A DNA stretch of 64,000 nucleotides from Streptosporangiaceae bacterium (GTDB lineage: Bacteria > Actinomycetota > Actinomycetes > Streptosporangiales > Streptosporangiaceae), in assembly GCA_025964695.1 (NCBI GenBank), contig JAOPYK010000004.1, positions 98,987 through 162,986 on the forward strand, read 5' to 3'. The position numbers were made by a program, and so were the translations under genes. Shown piece by piece: positions 57,571 through 64,000 of the stretch. Under the pieces are notes generated by a model. That model did not search any database. It worked only from the letters and a program-made list of their open reading frames with translations, and was not told the DNA's origin. The number at the start of each line of letters is the position of its first letter. Position 1 is the first letter of the stretch.

Positions 57571-58332
57571 TCACGCTTCGTTCTCCTTCTTCTTTTGCTG
57601 GACGAAGGCGTCGCGGTGTTCGTCGCCGGCGCCGGCCAGGTTGAGTTCGAAGGTGAAGCCCTGCTCGAACCGGTAACTGCGCTTGACGTCGATGGGGTCG
57701 ATGCCGTTGAGCGACTCCTTGGCCCGCCGGAGCACGTACGGATCCTTGTCGGCGAGCTGGGCGGCCACCGCGAAGGCGGCGGCCCGCAGCTCCTCCCGGG
57801 GCACCACGCGAAGCACCGACCCGTAGTGGTGGAGCTGCTGCGCCGTCGCGGTACCGCAGGTGTAGACCATCGCCCGCATGAGGTGCTGCGGTACCAGGCG
57901 GGATAGGTGGGTGGCGGCGCCGAGGGCGCCCTGGTCCACCTCGGGCAGCCCGAACGTGGCGTCGTCGCTCGCCACGATGATGTCGGCGTTGCCGACCAGC
58001 CCAATGCCACCGCCCAGGCAGAAGCCCTGCACCGCGGCGATGACCGGGACCTCACACTCGTACACGGCGGCGAACGCGGCGTAGCAGCCCCTGTTCGCGC
58101 CGATGAGGGCCTCGAACCCCTCCGTACGCTGCATCTCCTTGATGTCGACGCCCGCGTTGAAGCCCCGCCCCGCGGCGCGGAGCACCACCACGCGCACCTG
58201 CGGGTCCCGCCCGGCCGCCGTGACGGCGTCGGCGAGTTCGTACCAGCCGCTGACCGTGAGGGCGTTCACCGGCGGTACGTCGACGACGACCTCGGCCACC
58301 CCGGGAGCGGCGAGCTGATGCGTGATGCCCAT
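57571..58332 (-). CDS. echA20: EchA20-like enoyl-CoA hydratase-family ring hydrolase
   Basis: The 253-residue crotonase-fold protein has LRAAGRGFNAGVDIKEMQRTEGF (oxyanion hole region) and AAVQGFCLGGGIGLVGNADIIVASDDATFGLPEVDQGALGAATHL. The latter covers the position of the usual catalytic acids, which are partly replaced by Asp/Gln. It is the expected EchA20, which in M. tuberculosis hydrolyses ring D of the HIEC-CoA intermediate before IpdAB opens ring C. ATG 58332 is preferred over GTG 58344 (GTGAGGGTGTGC is the best ribosome site). The tail GAGDEHRDAFVQQKKKE is characteristic. It is the promoter-proximal gene of the leftward ipd operon. Confidence 0.87.
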   Translation of the reverse strand: MGITHQLAAPGVAEVVVDVPPVNALTVSGWYELADAVTAAGRDPQVRVVVLRAAGRGFNAGVDIKEMQRTEGFEALIGANRGCYAAFAAVYECEVPVIAAVQGFCLGGGIGLVGNADIIVASDDATFGLPEVDQGALGAATHLSRLVPQHLMRAMVYTCGTATAQQLHHYGSVLRVVPREELRAAAFAVAAQLADKDPYVLRRAKESLNGIDPIDVKRSYRFEQGFTFELNLAGAGDEHRDAFVQQKKKENEA

Positions 58333-58349
58333 GCACACCCTCACTGATA

Positions 58350-58365
58350 ACTAACGCTTGCTTGG
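58350..58365. promoter_or_regulatory. TetR-type operator, type B variant, in the echA20/SDR divergent promoter
   Basis: On the minus strand CCAAGCAAGCGTTAGT, three or four changes from the 2549 site. ACTAACGCTTGCTTGGTACC spans both start regions (18 bp from echA20, about 32 bp from the SDR), so one repressor could control both directions. Confidence 0.6.
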
Positions 58366-58396
58366 TACCGTAGCATGAGGCGATCGAGGGAGGGCC

Positions 58397-59170
58397 ATGA
58401 CGGCGACGTACGACTATCAGGGCCGCACCGTGCTGGTGACGGGCGGCACCAAGGGGATCGGAGCGGGCATCGCGGCGAGGTTCCTGGCCGCGGGCGCGGA
58501 CGTCGTGGTGTGCGCCCGCAAAGACCCCGGCGGCCTCCCCTCGGCCGGGGGACGTGGTGCTTCGTTCGCCGCCGCGGACGTCCGAGACCCCGATCAGGTC
58601 GCGGTGCTCATCGACGCCGTCGTGCAACGTCATGGCCGGCTGGACGTCGTGGTCAACAACGCCGGTGGTTCGCCGTACGCGATGGCCGCCGACGCCTCCC
58701 CGCGGTTGCACACCCGGGTGATCGAGCTCAACCTGATCGCGCCGCTGCACGTCGCCCAGGCGGCGTACCGGGTGATGCGCGGGCAACGGGACGGCGGCGC
58801 GATCGTGATGATCGGCAGCGTCAGCGGTGTGCGGCCCTCACCGGGCACGGCGGCCTACGGCGCGGCCAAGGCGGGTCTGCACCATCTGGCCGCCTGCCTG
58901 GCGGCGGAGTGGGCGCCGGCGGTACGGGTCAACACCGTCGTCGTGGGGCTTGCCGACACCGGCGACGGCGGGCAGGGACACTACGGCGGCGTCGACACGC
59001 TCGCCCAGGTGAACGCGACGATCCCGGCGGGCCGGATGGCGGTGCCGGACGACGTCGCGCGCGCCTGCCTGTTCCTCGGCTCCGAGCCGTACGTCCACGG
59101 CGCGTGTCTCGAAGTCCACGGTGGCGGCGAACAGCCCGCCTGGTCCCACATCGTTCAAACATCCCCATGA
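58397..59170 (+). CDS. Short-chain dehydrogenase, Rv3549c-like
   Basis: The 257-residue SDR has VLVTGGTKGIGAGIAARFLAAGADVVVCARKD, NNAGGSPYAMAADASPRL, the catalytic Ser in MIGSVSGVRPSPG and YGAAKAGLHHLAACLAAEWAP. It ends with YVHGACLEVHGGGEQPAWS. It is divergent from echA20 across an operator and directly precedes a second SDR, as Rv3549c and Rv3548c do beside echA20 in M. tuberculosis. It probably acts on a hydroxyl or keto group of the ring C/D CoA esters. The exact step is not proven. Confidence 0.87.
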   Translation: MTATYDYQGRTVLVTGGTKGIGAGIAARFLAAGADVVVCARKDPGGLPSAGGRGASFAAADVRDPDQVAVLIDAVVQRHGRLDVVVNNAGGSPYAMAADASPRLHTRVIELNLIAPLHVAQAAYRVMRGQRDGGAIVMIGSVSGVRPSPGTAAYGAAKAGLHHLAACLAAEWAPAVRVNTVVVGLADTGDGGQGHYGGVDTLAQVNATIPAGRMAVPDDVARACLFLGSEPYVHGACLEVHGGGEQPAWSHIVQTSP

Positions 59171-59233
59171 CCGAACCACTCCACGGTCAGGGGATCGACC
59201 CGTGACCACGGAAGCGATGGCGAGGAGCCGGAT

Positions 59234-60142
59234 ATGAGTCTTTTGGCGGGCAGGGTCGTCGTCGTCACCGGCGCGGGCCGCGGCATCGGTCGCGAGCACG
59301 CGCTGGAGTTCGCCCGGCAGGGCGCGAAGGTGGTCGTCAACGACCTGGGAGTCCAGCTCGACGGCGGTGGCGGCCGGGCGGCCGAGGTCGCCGAGTCGGT
59401 GGTCGCGGAGATCGCGACGCTGGGCGGCGAGGCCGTCGCCAACGGCGACGACGTCGCCTCCTGGGACGGCGCGGCATCCCTGGTGAACAGCGCCATCCAG
59501 GCCTTCGGCCGGCTCGACGTGCTGGTCAACAACGCCGGATTCGTGCGGGACAGAATGCTGGTCTCGATGGGCGAGCAGGAATGGGACGACGTCGTCCGCG
59601 TCCATCTCAAGGGGCACTTCGCGCCGATGCGGCACGCGGCCGCGTACTGGCGGGAGCAGTCCAAGGCCGGGAACCCGGTGGACGCCCGAGTGATCAACAC
59701 CTCGTCGGGAGCCGGCCTGCTGGGCAGCATCGGCCAGGGCAACTACGGTGCCGCCAAGGCCGGCATCGCCGCGATGACCCTCATCGGCGCCGCCGAGATG
59801 GGGCGGTACGGCGCGACCGTCAACGCCATCGCCCCGGCGGCGCGCACCCGGATGACCGAAGAGGTCTTCGCCGAGACGATGGCCGCGCCGGAGAGCGGCT
59901 TCGACGCCATGCATCCCGGCAACGTCTCCCCGCTGGTCGCCTGGCTGGGCAGTGCGGAGTCCAGGCACGTCACCGGCCGGGTCTTCGAGGTCGAGGCGGG
60001 CATCATCGGCGTGGCCACCGGCTGGCGGCACGGCCCCCGCGTCGACAAGGGCGGCCGCTGGGACGCGGCCGAGATCGGCCCCGCCGTCGACAAGCTCCTC
60101 GCCGAGGCCCCGGACCCGGAGCCGGTCTACGGCGCGGGCTGA
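59234..60142 (+). CDS. Short-chain dehydrogenase, Rv3548c-like (17-beta-HSD4 type)
   Basis: The 302-residue SDR has VVVTGAGRGIGREHALEFARQGAKVVVNDLGVQ, which gives the NAD-type N-D-L acidic residue, NNAGFVRDRMLVSMGEQEWDDVVRVHLKGHFAPMRHAAAYW and YGAAKAGIAAMTLIGAAEMGRYG. This is the pattern of the 17-beta-hydroxysteroid dehydrogenase type 4/multifunctional enzyme dehydrogenase unit, acting on 3-hydroxyacyl-CoA. It lies 63 bp after the previous SDR. It converges on the hypothetical gene at 60163 with only a weak CCCCCT/AGGGGG hairpin (60145-60150/60165-60170) between. Confidence 0.88.
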   Translation: MSLLAGRVVVVTGAGRGIGREHALEFARQGAKVVVNDLGVQLDGGGGRAAEVAESVVAEIATLGGEAVANGDDVASWDGAASLVNSAIQAFGRLDVLVNNAGFVRDRMLVSMGEQEWDDVVRVHLKGHFAPMRHAAAYWREQSKAGNPVDARVINTSSGAGLLGSIGQGNYGAAKAGIAAMTLIGAAEMGRYGATVNAIAPAARTRMTEEVFAETMAAPESGFDAMHPGNVSPLVAWLGSAESRHVTGRVFEVEAGIIGVATGWRHGPRVDKGGRWDAAEIGPAVDKLLAEAPDPEPVYGAG

Positions 60143-60162
60143 GACCCCCTTAGGGAAGCCGG

Positions 60163-61224
60163 TCAGGGGGCGGGGAGCTCGGTGGCGGCGTCGGCGGCCT
60201 CGGTGAGCCTGCTGCGCAGGGTCTGCACGAGCTCGTCGCTCTGCTCGGCGAGTCGCTGGATCGCGGGAACCGCGAGATCGTCGCGCACGGTGTCGGCGAC
60301 CAGCTCGTCGTACACATGGGCCCGCGCGGTGATCTCGGTCAGCTGACCATGGGCGCGGAAGGCCTGATCAGCGGCCCTGGTGCGGTCTGCGTAGTGCTCC
60401 AGCGCCTCCACCCGCCGGGTCAGCGCCCGCACGGACAGGTCGAGCTTCTCGCGCAGGGGCAGCATCGCGGCCTCGACCTCGGGTTCGGCGCCCTCGCCCA
60501 GCAGCTCGGACTGCTCGCCGCGCAGCCTTGACTGCCGGGCCAGCACCTGGGCGATCTCCCACTCCTGCTGCGGCAGGGTGACCGCATTGTCGACGGTGTC
60601 GAGCAGCCCCTCACGGTTGACCTCCGAGTCCTGAACCGTGTCGATGGCACTCTGCACCCGGCTCAGCAGGGACTGGCCCACCTCGTCGAGGTCCTCGGGT
60701 GTCAGATAGCGGTCCCGGCGCAGCCGCAGTGCCCGCGCGCGGTAGGCGTCCTCACTCATCTGCCGGCTCATCAGCGCCACGAGCGCCAGCGGTATGAGCA
60801 TCACCGCACCCCATGACCCCAGCAACAGGAAGCCCATGAGACAGGCCGCCAGGCCGGTCAGCGGGGTCAGCTGTAGCAGGGGCCGGCGCCGGGACACCAG
60901 CCGGTCCAGCTCCGGCCGCAGGCTCGGATCGGCGACCGGCCGCAGCTCCCGCCGGCCGCCACCGGCCTCCGCCGCCGGGGCCACCAGCCGCCAGCTGGTC
61001 GGCACATGGGTCTCGAAGGCGAAGTCGTCTGCGTCGATCTCCACCTCGGCGGGTCCGGCGGGCAGCGGCCACAGCCCGACGGGCTCATCACCTCCGGTGC
61101 CGCTGAAGCGTACCCACCAGCCTCCCTTGCCGTTGTCACACCGGTAACGGCCCGGTGGAATGTCGATTCCGACGAAGAACGTGCCGGTCCCGGGGATGGT
61201 GCTGTTGTGAACACCATTGACCAC
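60163..61224 (-). CDS. Actinobacterial membrane-associated hypothetical protein
   Basis: The product has about 353 residues. GTG 61224, 6 nt after GGAGG, is chosen over the track start. The N-terminal part (TIPGTGTFFVGIDIPPGRYRCDNGKGGWWVRFSG) is a beta-rich domain like those in secreted or cell-surface actinobacterial proteins. Two adjacent hydrophobic segments (LLQLTPLTGLAACLMGFLLLGSWGAVMLIPLALVALM) form a hairpin. The C-terminal half is a long coiled coil (LRREKLDL-like, EALEHYADRTRAADQAFRAHGQL). No function is assigned. It does not belong to the steroid block. Confidence 0.75.
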   Translation of the reverse strand: MVNGVHNSTIPGTGTFFVGIDIPPGRYRCDNGKGGWWVRFSGTGGDEPVGLWPLPAGPAEVEIDADDFAFETHVPTSWRLVAPAAEAGGGRRELRPVADPSLRPELDRLVSRRRPLLQLTPLTGLAACLMGFLLLGSWGAVMLIPLALVALMSRQMSEDAYRARALRLRRDRYLTPEDLDEVGQSLLSRVQSAIDTVQDSEVNREGLLDTVDNAVTLPQQEWEIAQVLARQSRLRGEQSELLGEGAEPEVEAAMLPLREKLDLSVRALTRRVEALEHYADRTRAADQAFRAHGQLTEITARAHVYDELVADTVRDDLAVPAIQRLAEQSDELVQTLRSRLTEAADAATELPAP

Positions 61225-61532
61225 TGCAGACCTCCGGCCAGAGGGCTTGATCACTGCCGACGTTGATGTGACGCCTAGCGGGCGATGTCGGTTGCCGTAC
61301 CCACATGACGGACAGGAAAGTCACGTTCCAGGGGCCCGATTTCTGGCTTGCAGGTGGCTCGTGTCCCTTGCCCGGATCGGTGGCCCCCCGCCTGCCATTA
61401 TGAGCACGCAACCCGATTTATGAGTGCGCAGCCAGTCTCCCGCCGGTCGAACGCCGCACATGTGGCATGTGGCACAGAGCCGGGGCGGGCGGCACGGTAT
61501 CCGCCTGATCACCGGCCCCTACGCTGGACGCC
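61225..61532. other. Intergenic stretch of 308 bp, no gene seen
   Basis: Contains small direct repeats (ttatgagNgcgcaNcc at about 61398 and 61419; acatgtggcatgtggca near 61458) and the promoter region for the two divergent genes. No hairpin terminator or operator could be supported. Confidence 0.5.
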
Positions 61533-62195
61533 ATGCCGTTCGATCCCGAAGAGGAGCATCCGTGGGCCATGCAGCTCGCCGCACGGGCGGAGAAGACGTC
61601 ACCCCCCGCGCACCATGCCGTGTGCGAGGCCGCCGCGATGGCCGTCGTCCGGTTGCTCACCGATCCCCGGGCGACGGAAGGCGAGTGGTACGACCGCGTG
61701 CACCGCTGGGAGACCGCCCGGATCCGCAAGGTGACCCGTCGGGCCCGCGGCGTGCGCTGGCAGGCCGTACAGGAACTGCCCGGAGTGACCGTCGAGCATG
61801 ACGGGGCGCAGGTGCGGGCGTTCGTCCCGGGCCCGATGGCCGAGGTACCGCCCGAGCTGGCCCGGCTCCAGGTCGCGGGGCTGGACCTGACCGACGACGG
61901 CCCGGCCGCGCCGGCGCCGGATCGCCCGTACGCCGTGCTCGCGCTCAACCCGCACGTCACGATGACCACGGGAAAGGCCGCGGCGCAGTCCGCCCACGCG
62001 GCGCACCTGCTGCTGCGCCGGATCAGCCGGGCCGAGCGAGAGGCCTGGATCTCGGCGGGCCTGGAGGTCCGGCTGGCCGGTGACGTGCCGTGGGGCGACT
62101 GCGTCGAACAGGCCGCCGTCGCGGTACGCGACGCGGGCTTCACCGAGGTCCCGCCCGGCACGATGACCGCGATCTCCTGGCTGCTTCGCCCCTGA
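61533..62195 (+). CDS. Peptidyl-tRNA hydrolase family (Pth2-like) protein
   Basis: The 220-residue protein ends with a Pth2-type domain: LALNPHVTMTTGKAAAQSAHAAHLLLRRISRAEREAWISAGLEVRLAG, then DCVEQAAVAVRDAGFTEVPPGTMTAISWLLRP. Pth2 proteins recycle peptidyl-tRNA by hydrolysis, and the conserved GKAAAQSAHA helix matches. An N-terminal helical extension of about 110 residues (MQLAARAEKTSPPAHHAVCEAAAMAVVRLL) is not part of the core domain. This longer actinobacterial form has no known separate function. Confidence 0.83.
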   Translation: MPFDPEEEHPWAMQLAARAEKTSPPAHHAVCEAAAMAVVRLLTDPRATEGEWYDRVHRWETARIRKVTRRARGVRWQAVQELPGVTVEHDGAQVRAFVPGPMAEVPPELARLQVAGLDLTDDGPAAPAPDRPYAVLALNPHVTMTTGKAAAQSAHAAHLLLRRISRAEREAWISAGLEVRLAGDVPWGDCVEQAAVAVRDAGFTEVPPGTMTAISWLLRP

Positions 62196-62342
62196 ACCGC
62201 CCCTTGCTCTTGGGGGCCGCAGGCACGCCCGGATGCGCCCCGGTGGGGTCGGGGCGGCCCGCAGGCTTGGGGGGCTTCCATAGGGCGGCCGAAAGTACGG
62301 CGCCACTCTGTACGACATCTCTGTACGACATCGAGGGGGCCG

Positions 62343-62456
62343 GATCAAGCCGGGTCCATCATCACCGGCATCGGACTGGACGGCATCGCCGGGGCCTGCG
62401 AGGAACTGCGCCGTCCCGACACCCACGCCAAGATAGTCGTGGACCCCTCCCTCTGA
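62343..62456 (+). pseudogene. C-terminal relic of a zinc-type alcohol dehydrogenase
   Basis: The frame reads IITGIGLDGIAGACEELRRP...THAKIVVDPSL then stop, the normal C-terminus of zinc-binding (MDR) dehydrogenases (..AFERL...HAKIVL). Nothing upstream continues in frame. It lies in the 313-bp gap 62196-62508, which is otherwise without features apart from a short duplication (tctgtacgacat). Confidence 0.6.
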
Positions 62457-62508
62457 ACCACCTCACCCGATAACCCCGGTCGTAGTGTTCGTAGTCAACA
62501 GAAGGACG

Positions 62509-63474
62509 TCAGGGAGCGGGGGGCTGCTGACCGGGGGGATTGACGGGAAACCGTCTTGGCGGCGGCAGCGGCGCGTGCTGCTGTCCCTTCGGAGCCGGAG
62601 CCGGAGCCGGGACGGGCGTCGGCGCCGGGGCCGGGGCGGACGCCGGGGCAGGAGGGGGCGCCGGAGCCGGGGTGGGTGCCGGGTCCGGGGTGCGGGCCGG
62701 TGTCTGGGCCGGTGCTCGGGGGGCGTCGGGGGGAAAGGTCGGAGCCGGGATCGTGGCGGGGGCCGGACCGGGAGAAGGGGCCCCGGCCGAATGCGGCGGC
62801 AGGGGGTCCGCCCGGCCTGGGACCGGCCGGGCACCGGGGGGTGTGGGGACCTGCCCGGGGGGCGCGGCGCGCTGCCAGCGGTTGAGGGCGGACAGTGCGA
62901 ACTCCTGGGTACGGCTCAGATTCTGCGGCGTCGCGTCGCCGCGCTGCCGGTCCAGCGGGGGCGTCCGGCCTACCCGGGCCTTGACCCCCAGGGTGTACGA
63001 CATGAAGAGCACCACGGTGAAGCCGACGAGGTAGACGGCGTGCTCGGCCAGCAGGCTCATGGTGCCCGCCCAGACATCCAGAACGCAGAAGACAGCGAAC
63101 CCGGCCATCCACCCGAAGAGGACCGGCAAGAACCAGACGTCCCGGCGGCGCAGCAGCCCGGCGAGCGCGACGAGGATGAGCAGTGCCTCGACGATGTGCA
63201 GTCCCACCAGCACCGGGGTGGCGAGCCCGGTGTCGAGCGCGGCCGTCCTCGTCAGGTAGGTCGCGATCTCCTTCCGGTGGTCGCTCCAGCCGATCAACGT
63301 GCTCAGCAACCCGGTGAGGCCGTAGAGGGTGAGGAAGATGCCGATCGGATAGTGGTAGCGATGCCAGTTGCCGGACTGCGCCGACGACGCCGGCGGGAGT
63401 GCGTGTTCCGCGGCCGGTGCCTGTTGCGGCGCGGCGGGAGCGTACATGCCCGGAGGCACCCTCGACGTGTCCAA
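62509..63474 (-). CDS. Membrane protein with long Pro/Ala-rich C-terminal tail
   Basis: The 321-residue protein starts at TTG 63474 behind GGGAAAGGTGA. The N-terminus is Pro/Ala-rich (MYAPAAPQQAPAAEHALPPA), followed by four hydrophobic helices: YPIGIFLTLYGLTGLLSTLIGW; LATPVLVGLHIVEALLILVALAGLL; VWFLPVLFGWMAGFAVFCVLDVW; and HAVYLVGFTVVLFMSYTLGV. A tail of about 130 residues of Pro-Ala-Pro repeats (PAPTPAPAPPPAPASAPAP) ends the protein. The tail is repeat-driven, and reversed-strand shadow ORFs in the track come from it. The function is unknown; it may contact cell wall or partners by its tail. Confidence 0.8.
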   Translation of the reverse strand: MDTSRVPPGMYAPAAPQQAPAAEHALPPASSAQSGNWHRYHYPIGIFLTLYGLTGLLSTLIGWSDHRKEIATYLTRTAALDTGLATPVLVGLHIVEALLILVALAGLLRRRDVWFLPVLFGWMAGFAVFCVLDVWAGTMSLLAEHAVYLVGFTVVLFMSYTLGVKARVGRTPPLDRQRGDATPQNLSRTQEFALSALNRWQRAAPPGQVPTPPGARPVPGRADPLPPHSAGAPSPGPAPATIPAPTFPPDAPRAPAQTPARTPDPAPTPAPAPPPAPASAPAPAPTPVPAPAPAPKGQQHAPLPPPRRFPVNPPGQQPPAP

Positions 63475-63631
63475 CTACCGTCACCTTTCCCGTAGATCGC
63501 TGCCGGTGAGACGCCCGCTCGCGCCGCCGAGTCGGCGATAAGCGGAAGATATCCCGGAACCCTGTCAAAAGGGCAGTCGCATCGCCGCTCAGCGGGCGAG
63601 ACCCGGGCGTCCCGTACGCCTCCGCGAAGGA

Positions 63632-63705
63632 GCGAGCGGCTCCGCCCAGGGATGCGAGCGGCTCCGCCCAGGGATGCGAGCGGCTCGGCCCAGGGATGCG
63701 AGCAG
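63632..63705. repeat. 22-bp tandem repeat (atgcgagcggctccgcccag+gg), about 3.4 units
   Basis: One 20-bp, two full 22-bp and one partial unit fall in the 323-bp gap 63475-63797, which otherwise holds no gene. Each unit carries an ATG in other frames, which produces shadow ORFs in the track. Confidence 0.9.
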
Positions 63706-63797
63706 CGCACCGGCGCCCGAACCCCGGAAAGAGATCGCGGCCGCCGGTGCGGTGCATTGAGGTGTCTTACAGGTGTTGCGGTGACAGGTGTCAAGTG

Positions 63798-63980
63798 TCA
63801 GGACAGGTCGTACCGGCCGTCCTTGGCGCCGGTCAGGAAGGTCTTCCACTCCGCGGGGCCGAACAGCAGCACAGCGGTATGCGGAGTCTTACTGTCCCGG
63901 ATGGCGACGGACGTCCCCATCGACGCCATCTCCACACAACTGCCGCTGTCGCCACTGCGGCGGCTCTTTCTCCACGGCAT
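63798..63980 (-). CDS. DUF397-family small protein
   Basis: A 60-residue protein (possibly longer, since the frame stays open to the window edge) with the DUF397 pattern MPWRKSRRSGDSGSCVEMA...VAIRDSKTPHTAVLLFGPAEWKTFLTGAKDGRYDL. DUF397 proteins are very numerous in Streptomyces, Streptosporangiales and relatives and often pair with an XRE/Scr1-type regulator that would lie just beyond the right edge. Some pairs act as toxin-antitoxin-like or developmental (BldB-type) modules. The N-terminus may extend past position 64000. Confidence 0.85.
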   Translation of the reverse strand: MPWRKSRRSGDSGSCVEMASMGTSVAIRDSKTPHTAVLLFGPAEWKTFLTGAKDGRYDLS

Positions 63981-64000
63981 CTGAATCGTTTCAGAGGTAA

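Noticed and set aside
62540-63034. Gly/Ala-rich plus-strand ORFs over the Pro-rich protein
   Set aside because: They are complements of the Pro-Ala repeat tail of the gene at 62509-63474.
1-64000. CRISPR arrays, tRNA/rRNA genes, insertion sequences, riboswitches and attachment sites
   Set aside because: The repeats found are adjacent tandem units without unique spacers. No tRNA or rRNA sequence, transposase ORF, conserved riboswitch core or att-like pair was recognised by reading. A tRNAscan/Infernal run would be decisive.

Overview
The window is high-GC (about 70%) DNA with GTG/TTG starts, many ATGA/GTGA gene overlaps, lipoprotein substrate-binding proteins, a DUF397 protein, an ECF42-type sigma factor and F420/flavin-type LLM oxidoreductases. 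This points to a Gram-positive actinobacterium, most likely Streptosporangiales (Nonomuraea/Streptosporangium-like). The placement is inferred from gene content; no rRNA or tRNA gene was seen.

Layout. 1-2.3 kb: a partial branched-chain-type ABC binding protein divergent from a LacI regulator, with two perfect CAATCGATTG operators between them. 2.5-9.8 kb: an operon of two acyl-CoA dehydrogenases, HyuA/HyuB ATP-dependent hydrolase subunits and an LLM oxidoreductase. 10-16 kb: a taurine/nitrate-type ABC importer divergent from a CitA/CitB-type two-component system. 16-21 kb: a secreted phosphoesterase, an unknown secreted protein, an OmpR-type two-component system and a LapA-like membrane protein. 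21.5-23.7 kb: a TetR repressor and an amidase sharing a 20-bp palindrome. 23.9-29.3 kb: a leftward operon (DUF35, VOC, AMP-forming ligase, NDP-forming ligase, SDR). 29.5-36.5 kb: an endonuclease V relic, isochorismatase-like hydrolase, SDR, serine esterase, cyclase, an odd AMP-ligase homologue and an LLM oxidoreductase. 36.5-41.7 kb: an MprF-like protein, small flavoprotein, Dabb protein, DGPF protein with ECF42 sigma factor, and an HFCD flavoprotein. 41.8-47.5 kb: an amidohydrolase relic, a thiolase-like protein, a NarL-type two-component system and an MMPL exporter. 47.6-54.3 kb: a KstR2-like TetR divergent from a cellobiose system (cebEFG-bglC-cebR) with a perfect CebR box. 54.8-60.1 kb: ipdC-ipdB-ipdA-echA20 divergent from two SDRs, matching the Mycobacterium tuberculosis Rv3548c-Rv3553 steroid ring C/D block. 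60-64 kb: an actinobacterial hypothetical, a peptidyl-tRNA-hydrolase-like protein, a dehydrogenase relic, a Pro-rich membrane protein and DUF397.

How it fits together. Much of the window looks like a catabolic island for polycyclic (steroid-like) acyl-CoA intermediates: ligases, acyl-CoA dehydrogenases, hydratase, SDRs, the ring hydrolase IpdAB and a thiolase/DUF35 set. Five of its promoters carry a related operator (consensus near CCAAGCGAGCGCTAGG), one of them with a second degenerate copy. The kstR2-like gene carries instead the shorter KstR2-type palindrome ACCAAGCGCTTGGT. Joining the CoA chemistry with HyuAB and several amide- or ring-hydrolase families is the most unusual theme.

A second theme is short tandem repeats (7-24 bp units) at about ten gene junctions and in protein linkers. 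Several perfect hairpins close convergent operons, and three C- or N-terminal gene relics mark past rearrangement.
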